DNA from: an uncultured Formosa sp.
GTDB lineage: Bacteria; Bacteroidota; Bacteroidia; Flavobacteriales; Flavobacteriaceae
Assembly (NCBI RefSeq): GCF_947500765.1
Contig: NZ_CANMTH010000005.1
Coordinates: 186,001-250,000 of the forward strand
Length of the DNA stretch: 64,000 nucleotides
Direction: 5' to 3'
Below are positions 10,403 to 20,214 of the stretch, piece by piece (within the stretch, counting starts at the first letter, position 1; each line of letters begins with the position of its first letter). The position numbers and the translations under genes are program-made. The notes beneath the pieces are model-generated. The model was given only the letters and a program-made list of their open reading frames with translations, had not been told where the DNA came from and made no database searches.

Positions 10403-13400
10403 ATGAATTTAAAATGGTATACGCTTAGTGTTTGTTTTATGCTTGTTTTTTCAGTATCAGCTCAATACAATACATTAAAATTCGAAAATATAAATGCTGT
10501 CGATGGCTTATCTAGTGGTACCTGTTTAGATATCTATCAAGATACGGATGGGTATTTATGGTTCGGAACTATCGATGGGTTAAATAAGTTTAATGGTTAC
10601 GATATTGAAGTGTTTAGACCAGACGAAACAGATTCTACTACAATTAGTAATATCAGAATAAATGCTATTACAGGCGATAAGGACGGAAATTTATGGATTG
10701 GAACCAATAATGGGTTAAATTTTCTGAACAAAAAAACGAATCGATTTTCTCGTGTTCCTATTTTTAAACCAAACACTATTAACACTATCAACGGAACTGT
10801 TGTTAATACATTATTGTACGATGCATTTGAGCATGAGTTATGGGTGGGGACCAATTCTGGTGCTGTAAAAATTGAGTTTGATGATGCTCAAGATCTGTCG
10901 TCTCCATTTAACACATCACGCTATAAAAATGAAATTAATGATGAAAATTCATTAGATAATAATAGTGTAAATGTTATCGTTCAAGATAAACAGCATAACA
11001 TTTGGATGGGGACTAACGGGCCTTATCTTAATAAATACAATGTGCATACAGATAATTTTGAACGGGTTTTAATAGAGCATAAAAGAGCTTACGAATTAAA
11101 TCATATTTCCAAAAGTGTGTATATCGATAATCAAGGCGATTTCTGGATCGGAAACGACTTGGCTAATTTAGTACACTGGCAGCGAGAAACGAATCAATTT
11201 AATCAGGTTGCGGTTTTAGATCAACACATACCAATAAATGATATTTATAAAGATCACGAGGGGTTAATCTGGGTCTCTACAGATGGTCACGGTTTGTATT
11301 TGTTTGATGATCATTTTAAAACATTAAAGCAACACATTGTACATAATCCATCCGATTTATTTTCATTACCCAATAATCAGCCGACTAAGATATTTCAAGA
11401 TAAAAACGATATATTTTGGATTGGTAGTTATAATAAAGGCGTTAGTAAATTACAGCTCTCAAAAAATGCATTTGGTCACTACTATTATCAGCCTAATAAT
11501 CCTGAGGGGTTAAACGGAGAAATTGTGCAATCTGTTTTAGAGGATTCGGAACAGCGTATTTGGCTTGGGGTGTATAATCAGGGATTGAATTTGTTTAATG
11601 AAGCAGAGCAGACCTTTACACATTATAGTCATAAACCAGAAGACCATAATTCGCTTAGTTCTAATAAAATTCTATACACTTTTGAAACTACCGATGGGTA
11701 TATTTGGATTTGCACTTTCGATGGCGGTATAAATCGGTTCAATCCAAATACCGGTAAATTTAAGCCGTTTTTACATCATGAATTAGATAGCACTACACTA
11801 GCGCAAAATGCGGTTTGGACTGGGGTAGAAGATTCGGAACACAGAATTTGGTTAGGCTTAAAATCGGAAGGTTTAAATCTTTATAATCCAAACACAGAGC
11901 GTTTTCATCAGTTTAAAAATCAGTTTAATGTAGACACTGGTTTAGCAAGTAATTTTATAGTGTCCTTGTTTGTCGATTCTAAAAACCGATTGATTATAGG
12001 GACCACGCAAGGTTTAAATGTCTTAGACTTAAATACTTTAGAGGCTTTTATTCCAGAGTACATTAAGGTGTTAGATGTTATTGATAAGACAATACAAGGG
12101 ATTCGTATAAACGATATTATTGAAGATGGCTCTGGGCATATTTGGTTGGCTGCCGATAATGGGCTACATAAGTTAGATGCACAATGTCAACTTTTACAAT
12201 CGTATACAACTAAAGACGGGTTACCAAATAATTTAATCGTGGGCTTAGCCATAGACGATGCTAAAAATATATGGTTAAGTACTAAAAGTGGTATGTCTGT
12301 TTTTAATCCAGAGACGCATCATTTTAAAAATTTTAATATTATAGATGGTTTACAAGGTTTAGAATACCAAAGTAAGTCTATAGAAAAAACAAAAGATGGT
12401 CGCATACTCGCAGGAGGTTTAAACGGATTTAATATTTTTGATCCAGAATTAATGCTTACAGATTCTATACCATTACTCACCCCCATAATATCTAATTTGC
12501 GTTTGAATAATAGAACGGTTAGTGTGGGAGATACTATAAATGGTCGCATATTATTAGATCAGAACATTTCGGAAACAGACCAAATCAACTTGAAATATAA
12601 CGAAAATAACATTTCCTTCGATTTTGTAGCCTTATTTCTAGACAACCCAAATCAAGTGCAATACACCTATCAACTCGAAGGTGTGGATGATGATTTTGTT
12701 AAAGCGGGATCTAATAGGCAAGTTAATTATTCGAATTTACAGGCAGGCAATTATGTGTTTAAAGTAAAAGCGTCTTTAGACGGTTCTTGGGACACACAAG
12801 AGGCAAGTGTTTTAAACCTAAAAGTGTATCCGCCATTTTGGAAAACGTGGTACGCGTATTTGGCTTATATGGTTATTATTGCATTATTAATTTGGACCTT
12901 TCTAAAGTTGTATACTCGAAATGTAGAAGATGCACAGAAACACAAATTAGATTTAATGAAACTGGAATTTTTTGTGAATGTCTCTCATGAATTTAGAACG
13001 CCTTTAACTTTAATATTAAATCCGTTAGATAAAATTTTAAATCATTTTAAGGAGACCGAAGTAATTGAATCCTCTGCGCTTACTGCTCAAAGAAGTGCCA
13101 GACGCTTGTTGCATTTAATCAATCAATTATTAGATTATAGAAAAATGGATGCAGGAATGGCGCCCTTGCAATTAGAGCGTGGCGATATCGTCACGTTTAC
13201 CGAAACTATCTTTTCATTATTTAAAGGGCTTGCAGAAACCAAACACATTAATTATGTTTTTCAATCGAACACCAAAACTATTTCTGGGGTTTACGATTTT
13301 GATAAAGTTGAAAAAATAATTACCAACCTCATCTCGAATGCCATAAAATACACCGATTATGGTGGTGAGATTACGGTAACAGTTACTGCTATGTCGGTAG

Positions 13401-14572
13401 ATCAAGGACAGACTAAACCTTTAAAATTAAATAAAAAATCACTGACAGATTATGTCGAAATTAGTATAAAAGACACTGGACGTGGGATGAAGAAGAAGCA
13501 ACTAGAACATGTGTTTTCTAGGTTTTATAATTTAGATGAAACCAAATCAGGAACCGGTATCGGACTTCATTTTACTAAAGGCTTAGTCCATATGCATCAA
13601 GGTGAAATTCTAGTACATAGCGCGCCTAAAAAAGGAAGTGAGTTTATCGTTAGACTTCCAATTAAAACTCAAGGAAAACTGGCAAATGTGGCGCATGAGA
13701 AAAATGAGTTTTTAATAAATTCGATGAAAGCCGTAGAGTATGACCTATTGGTTTCTAATTCCGAAAGAGCTACAGAACATACAGCACCCGATAGTACGCA
13801 AACAAAAACACACACGGTTTTAATTGTAGAAGATAATAGAGAATTAAGATTGCATTTAAAAGACGACTTAGAAGATTACTATAATGTACTTACTGCAGAA
13901 GATGGGAAAAAAGGATTAAAGAAAGCCTTAAAGCGGTATCCCGATCTTATTATTAGCGATGTTATGATGCCTAAGATGGATGGTTTTGACATGTGTAAAG
14001 CATTAAAATCGGATTTAGAAACGAGCCATATCCCAATTATTTTATTAACAGCACGTACAGGAGATCAGGATCAAATTTCTGGTTTCGATCATGGTGCAAA
14101 TGCCTATGTTCCTAAACCTTTTAAAATTGAAGTCCTTCGTGCGCGTATTAAGAATTTATTAGAAGCTAAAGCTAGGTTACGTGAAAAATTTTCAACGTTG
14201 GGTACATTACTTCCGTCTAGTGAACTTACTACAAACTCTATAGATGAGGCTTTTTTAGAAAAAGTTACTAAAGTGGTCTTAAATAATATTAGCGATCAGG
14301 ATTTTAAAATAGATGATGTTTTAGAGGATATGGGAATTGGAAGATCACAATTTTTTAGAAAAATTCAATCTATAACAGGACAAAATCCGAGTAGTTTTAT
14401 CCGCACGATTCGATTAAAATATGCGTCCGAATTATTGCAAAATAGCTCGTATTCTATAAAAGAAATTACGCATATGTCAGGGTTTAATTCTTCAACATAT
14501 TTTGGAAAAACGTTTAAAGATTTATTTAATCTTACCCCAACAGAATATATTAATCAAAATAGAAAGGTGTAA
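10403..14572 (+). CDS. Hybrid two-component system (HTCS) regulator: propeller sensor, Y_Y_Y, histidine kinase, receiver, AraC-type HTH
   Basis: Repeated LWFGT/IWIGT propeller motifs; HisKA FFVNVSHEFRTPLTLI; HATPase GTGIGLHFTKGLV; receiver LIISDVMMPKMDGFDMC; C-terminal AraC HTH (SGFNSSTYFGKTFKDLFNLTPTEY). Confidence 0.95.
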   Translation: MNLKWYTLSVCFMLVFSVSAQYNTLKFENINAVDGLSSGTCLDIYQDTDGYLWFGTIDGLNKFNGYDIEVFRPDETDSTTISNIRINAITGDKDGNLWIGTNNGLNFLNKKTNRFSRVPIFKPNTINTINGTVVNTLLYDAFEHELWVGTNSGAVKIEFDDAQDLSSPFNTSRYKNEINDENSLDNNSVNVIVQDKQHNIWMGTNGPYLNKYNVHTDNFERVLIEHKRAYELNHISKSVYIDNQGDFWIGNDLANLVHWQRETNQFNQVAVLDQHIPINDIYKDHEGLIWVSTDGHGLYLFDDHFKTLKQHIVHNPSDLFSLPNNQPTKIFQDKNDIFWIGSYNKGVSKLQLSKNAFGHYYYQPNNPEGLNGEIVQSVLEDSEQRIWLGVYNQGLNLFNEAEQTFTHYSHKPEDHNSLSSNKILYTFETTDGYIWICTFDGGINRFNPNTGKFKPFLHHELDSTTLAQNAVWTGVEDSEHRIWLGLKSEGLNLYNPNTERFHQFKNQFNVDTGLASNFIVSLFVDSKNRLIIGTTQGLNVLDLNTLEAFIPEYIKVLDVIDKTIQGIRINDIIEDGSGHIWLAADNGLHKLDAQCQLLQSYTTKDGLPNNLIVGLAIDDAKNIWLSTKSGMSVFNPETHHFKNFNIIDGLQGLEYQSKSIEKTKDGRILAGGLNGFNIFDPELMLTDSIPLLTPIISNLRLNNRTVSVGDTINGRILLDQNISETDQINLKYNENNISFDFVALFLDNPNQVQYTYQLEGVDDDFVKAGSNRQVNYSNLQAGNYVFKVKASLDGSWDTQEASVLNLKVYPPFWKTWYAYLAYMVIIALLIWTFLKLYTRNVEDAQKHKLDLMKLEFFVNVSHEFRTPLTLILNPLDKILNHFKETEVIESSALTAQRSARRLLHLINQLLDYRKMDAGMAPLQLERGDIVTFTETIFSLFKGLAETKHINYVFQSNTKTISGVYDFDKVEKIITNLISNAIKYTDYGGEITVTVTAMSVDQGQTKPLKLNKKSLTDYVEISIKDTGRGMKKKQLEHVFSRFYNLDETKSGTGIGLHFTKGLVHMHQGEILVHSAPKKGSEFIVRLPIKTQGKLANVAHEKNEFLINSMKAVEYDLLVSNSERATEHTAPDSTQTKTHTVLIVEDNRELRLHLKDDLEDYYNVLTAEDGKKGLKKALKRYPDLIISDVMMPKMDGFDMCKALKSDLETSHIPIILLTARTGDQDQISGFDHGANAYVPKPFKIEVLRARIKNLLEAKARLREKFSTLGTLLPSSELTTNSIDEAFLEKVTKVVLNNISDQDFKIDDVLEDMGIGRSQFFRKIQSITGQNPSSFIRTIRLKYASELLQNSSYSIKEITHMSGFNSSTYFGKTFKDLFNLTPTEYINQNRKV

Positions 14573-14627
14573 ACTTCTTTAAAATTTTTTAACGTATAAC
14601 ATAAAAAAGATCAATTCTTTTTAAACA

Positions 14628-14666
14628 GAGACCGTCGTATAAACATATGACGGTTTCTTATTTTTT
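14628..14666 (+). terminator. Terminator-like hairpin after HTCS
   Basis: GAGACCGTC...GACGGTTTC stem (one G-U) followed by TTATTTTTT. Confidence 0.7.
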
Positions 14667-14942
14667 AGTCAAATTTCCCGCTTTTTAAAGATGTTTTTAA
14701 GACCATATTTTATTGTGTATTACATAAAAATGATAAATGATTAACGATTCAATTTTTAGACGAATTATGATTCAATATTTTTAAAACTATTGTTTTTCAG
14801 GCTGTTTTGATGGTTGTTTTTAAAAAATGGACTATAATTTTGAGATATTGAGTAATAGTTTTGAGGTATTCTTTATTTGAAAAGTTATTTTTAATGGTGT
14901 GAAAATACCGTTCAAAATAAACTCAAATTCAAAATATAAAAC

Positions 14943-16166
14943 ATGAATATTTTTAAGAAAATTATTACTGTATCATGTGTTGCTTTCATGTTATCCAGTT
15001 GTGGTAATTCAAAAAAAGAATCGACAACCTCGGAGGTCGATCCGGTTTTACAAGCAAACACCGAAAAGATTAGTCAAACTATTAATACTATAAAAGTAAG
15101 AGACAGTTTTCCAAGAACAATTCTTAAAGAAGATACGCAATGGGAATTGGTTGGTGTGCGCGATTGGTGTAGTGGATTTTGGCCTGGCATTTTATGGTAT
15201 GCTTACGAATTTTCGGGAGATGAAAATATTAAACAAGCAGCAGTAGAGTTTACAGATCCAATTAAAACTGTAGCCTATTCAAAGGCGCTAGATCATGATA
15301 TCGGATTTCAAGTATATTGTAGTTTTGGAAATGGCTATCGCTTAACCGGAAACGAAGCTTATAAAAAAGTCATGCTTGCCGCGGCCGATACTTTAGCAAC
15401 GTTATACAATCCTAAAGTAGGAACTATACATTCATGGCCAATGAAACCAGAATATCCTCACAATACGATTATAGATAATATGATGAATTTAGAGCTGTTG
15501 TTCTGGGCTGCTAAAAATGGAGGAGATAAGAGACTTTATGATATTGCTGAAAGGCATGCAGAAGTTACAATGAAATATTTAGTTAGACCTGATTATTCTA
15601 CGTATCACTTAGGATCCTTTGATGATGAAACAGGAGAGTTTCTAAGAGGTGTTGCCCATCAAGGCTATGCCGATGATTCTATGTGGGCACGCGGTCAGAC
15701 TTGGGGAATTTATGGTTTTGCTTTTTCGTATCGAGAAACGGGACGTAAAGATTTTTTAGAAACGTCTATCAAATTAGCCAATAAATATTTAGAACGCTTG
15801 CCAGAAGATGGAGTCCCGTTTTGGGATTTCGACGATCCAAAAATACCAAATGCGCCTAAAGATGCTTCAGCTGCAGCAGTAGCAGCTTGCGGAATGTTAG
15901 AATTATCAACTTTAGTTGAAGATAAGCAATTACAAAAAAAATATTTTAATGAAGCTAAACGCTTTATTACCACGTTATCTTCAGATGCTTATTTAAGTAA
16001 TGCTACAAATGAAGCATTATTACTGCATTCTACAGGGCATCATCCACGTAACTCAGAAGTTGACGCTTCTATCATTTATGCCGATTATTATTATATGGAA
16101 GCCTTGTTACGATTAAAAAAATTGAATGAGATCAGAAAGCCTGAAGGTTTAAATCCTAAAAATTAA
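14943..16166 (+). CDS. GH88-like unsaturated glucuronyl hydrolase, lipoprotein
   Basis: DWCSGFWPGILWYAYE, DHDIGFQVYCSFGNGYRLTG, WARGQTWGIYGFAFSYRETG, PFWDFDDP. Lipobox LSSC. Closely resembles the 29856-31073 product. Confidence 0.87.
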   Translation: MNIFKKIITVSCVAFMLSSCGNSKKESTTSEVDPVLQANTEKISQTINTIKVRDSFPRTILKEDTQWELVGVRDWCSGFWPGILWYAYEFSGDENIKQAAVEFTDPIKTVAYSKALDHDIGFQVYCSFGNGYRLTGNEAYKKVMLAAADTLATLYNPKVGTIHSWPMKPEYPHNTIIDNMMNLELLFWAAKNGGDKRLYDIAERHAEVTMKYLVRPDYSTYHLGSFDDETGEFLRGVAHQGYADDSMWARGQTWGIYGFAFSYRETGRKDFLETSIKLANKYLERLPEDGVPFWDFDDPKIPNAPKDASAAAVAACGMLELSTLVEDKQLQKKYFNEAKRFITTLSSDAYLSNATNEALLLHSTGHHPRNSEVDASIIYADYYYMEALLRLKKLNEIRKPEGLNPKN

Positions 16167-16170
16167 ATAT

Positions 16171-17040
16171 ATGCAATATTTTAAAATCATTTTTTTCACA
16201 TGCATGTTACTATGCATACCGCAATTTTTTCACGGACAAACCATACCTTATAGTATCGGTAGAATTGTAGTAAGTTCAGATGGGAATGAACATGATCACG
16301 ACGATTGGGCAGCAACACCATTTACGCTCGCCTTGTTGGCAGCTCATAATTTGCAGGATAAATTAACCGTATATACCTTTAGTGATCACATTTGGGGCAG
16401 TAATCATAATAAAAGTGAAGGCAAAGCGCAAATGCGTATAAGTGCTTTAGAAGGCAAAGAAATTTATAATTTTAAGAATTCTAATTTTATTGAAGCTGTA
16501 GAAGATTCTACAAAAGCGATAAAAGCAATTATTAAGGAAATTAATAAATCTTCAAAAAAAAATCCGCTAACTATTATAGCAGCAGGACCTATGCATGTGG
16601 TTGGTAGTGCTATTGAAAAGGCACATGTTTCTAAATTAAAATTCGTTCGTATTATTTCACATTCAAACTGGAATGATAATCATGCAGATAAACCATATGA
16701 TTGGGAACAGCATTCGGGATGGACATGGAAAGAAATACAAGATAAATTCGAGTCTAAAGGATTGATCATTGATAGAATTGCTAATCAAAATGGAGGAGAT
16801 GATTATAATGGCATGAAAGCACCCAAAGCATTATTCGATTGGATTAAAACATCTCCAATCCGTAATCATTCAGAAGAAATGCAAAAACAATTAGATTGGT
16901 TGTATTCTAGACAACTAACCTGTGTTAAAAAAGGAGATTTTGATCCTTCAGACGCAGGGATGATAATCTATTTACTAACAGGAAAACAAAAAACAAATCC
17001 TTCAGATGCTAAAGCTATTATTGAGGGAGGTGTTAAATAA
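16171..17040 (+). CDS. Secreted nucleoside-hydrolase-fold-like protein
   Basis: Signal peptide. RIVVSSDGNEHDHDDWAATPFTLALL resembles an altered nucleoside-hydrolase Asp cluster; LTIIAAGPMHVVGSAI resembles the NH 'GPLTNxA' strand. Confidence 0.5.
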   Translation: MQYFKIIFFTCMLLCIPQFFHGQTIPYSIGRIVVSSDGNEHDHDDWAATPFTLALLAAHNLQDKLTVYTFSDHIWGSNHNKSEGKAQMRISALEGKEIYNFKNSNFIEAVEDSTKAIKAIIKEINKSSKKNPLTIIAAGPMHVVGSAIEKAHVSKLKFVRIISHSNWNDNHADKPYDWEQHSGWTWKEIQDKFESKGLIIDRIANQNGGDDYNGMKAPKALFDWIKTSPIRNHSEEMQKQLDWLYSRQLTCVKKGDFDPSDAGMIIYLLTGKQKTNPSDAKAIIEGGVK

Positions 17041-17190
17041 TTCGGGTAATTATTTTTAGTAATAATACATTTTAATCAGACAGTAAAAGCTTAAATAACA
17101 AGTGGTTTTAGATGTAGGTAATTTGTCTGCAAAGGGAAAGTTATGCTTAAAAAAAAGTTGACTTGTTTTAAATTTGATGCGCTTAGATTT

Positions 17191-18762
17191 ATGAAAAAAA
17201 ATATAATAATAATAATAATAATAATTGCAGCTTTATTTTGTTGTTCGGTACTTTTTGCTCAAAATATGAATGAAGTAGCCTCTAGTCATTTTTCAACTTT
17301 AAATTGGGTAATCTTAATCGTTTTCCTTTTAGGAACCACCTTAATTGGCGAACTCGTTAAAAATAAAGACAAAGGTTTAGATGCTTTTTTTAAAGGTGGA
17401 AACAACCTGCCTTGGTGGGCTGTTTCTTTATCGTTAATAGCAACAAAAACAAGTGTAGCTACATTTATAGCAGTACCCGCATTTATATTTTCTATGAATG
17501 GAAATTTAACCTATTTACAAATGACAATTGGTTTTGCTTTAGGGAATGTGCTATTTGTTTTTGTTTTACTAAAAGAATATTACGAAGAAGGCATTTTTAG
17601 TCCGTATGATTTTATTCAGAATAGATTAGGTATTAGAGTGAGTCAGTTATCTCGTGCCTTTTTTATGATTGGAGCAACTATGAGTCAAGGCGTACGATTA
17701 TTAGGAACCGCTCTGGTATTAAGTGTTATTACCGGACAAGACACGGTAGTTTGCATTGTTATTATTGCTGTTTTTGCAGTGGTATGGTCTTATATTGGAG
17801 GAATTACCACTGTAGTTTGGACCGACGCTATTCAATTTGTCATTTTTATTTTAGGTGCCTTTTTTGCTTTGTTTTATGCCATTGGAGATATACCAGGAGG
17901 TTTTGGCGAAATGATGAATATTGCAGATGAAAAAGCAAAACTAGTGCTTTTTGATTTGTCTTTAGACCCTCATAAAACGTATACCTTATGGGTTGGTGTT
18001 TTGGGGTGTACCTTTTTCGAATTTGGATCTAATGCTATAGATCAAGTCGTGACTCAACGTGCTTTATGTTGTAAAAATTTAAAAGAAGCAAGAAAAGCGG
18101 TTGCTTTTTCAGTAGTAGGAGTAGCGACCACTTGGATTATGGCTTTTGTAGGTATTGGTTTGGTAGCATATTACAATATTAATCCATTATCAGAACTAGT
18201 CAATAATTCCATTAGTTCAGAGCCTGATAGAATTTTTCCGTATTACGTTGTTAATGAGTTACCAAATGGTATCTCTGGATTAATTATAGCAGCCATGTTT
18301 GCCGCAGGTATTTCTACTTTAGATTCAGCATTAACAGCCTTATCACAAACAAGTGTTATGGGCGTAGGAACTTTAGTATTTCCTAAATTAAAAACCATGG
18401 CCGAAAACAAAGTGGTAAAAATCTCTAAAATAGCTATAGTTGTTTGGGGCGTTACTTTAGCAGTTTTGGCATATGGATTTAGCTTTTTTCAAGATGGGGG
18501 CTTATTAGCTTTAGGGTTTAAAGTTCCCGGCTATGCATACGGTGCTTTAATAGGAATTGCTTTTTTAGCCTTGATGAGAAAAGGAAATTTTACAGGAATA
18601 GTGTCAGGTGCTATTATTGCTGTTTTCACTATTGCGTGGATGCATTACGAAGGCATCAGTTTCTTTTGGTGGTTCCCTGTAGGAGCCTTAATTGTAATTA
18701 TTGTAGCACTAATACATTCAAAAATAATAACCAATACAGGAAATCAAACATCTGTTGTTTAA
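17191..18762 (+). CDS. Sodium:solute symporter (SSS family)
   Basis: Multi-TM protein with GGNNLPWWAVSLSLIATKTSVATFIAVPAF and GISTLDSALTALSQ. Start placed at internal ATG 17191 (MKKNIII...), not the ORF-track start at 17143. Confidence 0.88.
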   Translation: MKKNIIIIIIIIAALFCCSVLFAQNMNEVASSHFSTLNWVILIVFLLGTTLIGELVKNKDKGLDAFFKGGNNLPWWAVSLSLIATKTSVATFIAVPAFIFSMNGNLTYLQMTIGFALGNVLFVFVLLKEYYEEGIFSPYDFIQNRLGIRVSQLSRAFFMIGATMSQGVRLLGTALVLSVITGQDTVVCIVIIAVFAVVWSYIGGITTVVWTDAIQFVIFILGAFFALFYAIGDIPGGFGEMMNIADEKAKLVLFDLSLDPHKTYTLWVGVLGCTFFEFGSNAIDQVVTQRALCCKNLKEARKAVAFSVVGVATTWIMAFVGIGLVAYYNINPLSELVNNSISSEPDRIFPYYVVNELPNGISGLIIAAMFAAGISTLDSALTALSQTSVMGVGTLVFPKLKTMAENKVVKISKIAIVVWGVTLAVLAYGFSFFQDGGLLALGFKVPGYAYGALIGIAFLALMRKGNFTGIVSGAIIAVFTIAWMHYEGISFFWWFPVGALIVIIVALIHSKIITNTGNQTSVV

Positions 18763-18800
18763 ATATAAAATCAACATTAATAATTAAAAGAATAATTAAA

Positions 18801-20186
18801 ATGAAAACATTTAAAACCACATTAATAGAAGGATTTGATGTCATTGTTGTAGGAGGTGGTGTTTCAGGTAGTCATGCAGCAATTGCATCAGCCAAAACAG
18901 GAGCCAAAACATTATTAATAGAACAATTTGGTTTTTTAGGCGGATCGTTAACTGCGATGGGAGTTGGTCCGATGATGACTTTTCATAATAAAGCAGGAAG
19001 ACAATTAGTGTTCGGTTCTCCAAATGAAATGGTGAATCGTTTAATAGAAAAAGGGGCTAGTCCAGGACATATATTAGACAGTACAGGATATTGTTCTACC
19101 GTAACGCCTTTTGATGCTGAAATGTTAAAGGTAACTTTAGAAGATATGGTGCGAGAAGCTGGTGCAGAAATATTATACCATACGCGTCTGATTGATATTT
19201 CGCAAGAAGGTAGAGAAATCAAATCTGTATTTATTCATAATAAAGGAGGCATTCAAGAAATTCCTGCTAAGATATTCGTAGATGCTAGTGGAGATAGTGA
19301 AATCGTTAAACTCTCTGGCGTACCGTTTACAGAAGGGCGTCCGGAAGATAATAAATCGCAACCCATGACAACCAATATTAAAGTGGGTAATGTAAATACT
19401 GAAAAACTTAGGGAATACATGATTAATAATTGGGATCAGTTTGATGCTGAAGAACGTTCTGCCAATAAAGCCGAAATTCTTAAGAAAACCAAACGTATTT
19501 CTACATGGGGCTTTTACGATTTATGGAATGCAGCCAAAGCTAAAGGCGAGGTTACCGTGCCTAGAGATAATGTGTTGTTTTTTGAAACCAATACTGAAGG
19601 CGAATTTATTTTTAATACCTCTCGTGTGCTTGGTTTTGACCCTTTAAATCCATTCGACTTAAGTAAAGCGGAAACTATGGGACGTAAACAATGTGTCGAA
19701 ATTTTTAACTTTCTTAGAAACTACGCACCAGGTTTTGAAAATGCCACTTTTGTGAGTACAGCACCACATATTGGGATTAGAGAATCTCGCCATCCGCATG
19801 CTAAATATGTGCTTTGTGCAGAAGATTTGGTAAATGAAGTAAAATTTAAAGAACCTATTGCTGTTGGTGGTTATCCGTTAGATATTCATTCTCCTGATGG
19901 TGGAAATACAGATACGGTTCACCTAAAAGATGAAGGCGCGTATTACATTCCTAAAGATTCATTATTAACAAATGAAGTTGATAATTTGGTGCTTTCTGGG
20001 CGTGCTATTGGTGCCGATCATCATGCCAGTGCTGGATTACGAGTTACACCTATTGCCATGGCCATTGGTCAAGGTGCAGGAACTATTGCGGGCTTATCTG
20101 TAATGGAACATGTATTGCCTAACGATTTAGAGTATGCTAAATTAAAACAAGAGCTTGAAGACCATGGGGCTTATTTGGGAAACTAA
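18801..20186 (+). CDS. FAD-dependent oxidoreductase, predicted cytoplasmic
   Basis: N-terminal Rossmann motif DVIVVGGGVSGSHAAIASAKTGAKTLLIEQ; C-terminal VLSGRAIGADHHASAGLRVTPIAMAIGQGAGTIAGL. Start ATG 18801 preferred because the 18636 start overlaps the symporter. Confidence 0.85.
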   Translation: MKTFKTTLIEGFDVIVVGGGVSGSHAAIASAKTGAKTLLIEQFGFLGGSLTAMGVGPMMTFHNKAGRQLVFGSPNEMVNRLIEKGASPGHILDSTGYCSTVTPFDAEMLKVTLEDMVREAGAEILYHTRLIDISQEGREIKSVFIHNKGGIQEIPAKIFVDASGDSEIVKLSGVPFTEGRPEDNKSQPMTTNIKVGNVNTEKLREYMINNWDQFDAEERSANKAEILKKTKRISTWGFYDLWNAAKAKGEVTVPRDNVLFFETNTEGEFIFNTSRVLGFDPLNPFDLSKAETMGRKQCVEIFNFLRNYAPGFENATFVSTAPHIGIRESRHPHAKYVLCAEDLVNEVKFKEPIAVGGYPLDIHSPDGGNTDTVHLKDEGAYYIPKDSLLTNEVDNLVLSGRAIGADHHASAGLRVTPIAMAIGQGAGTIAGLSVMEHVLPNDLEYAKLKQELEDHGAYLGN

Positions 20187-20214
20187 AACATATTAATACA
20201 AAAAAAATTAATTC

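Noticed and set aside
18636-18800. N-terminal extension of the FAD oxidoreductase ORF
   Set aside because: Overlaps the symporter CDS out of frame; Rossmann motif starts soon after the ATG at 18801, which follows an intergenic AT-rich leader.
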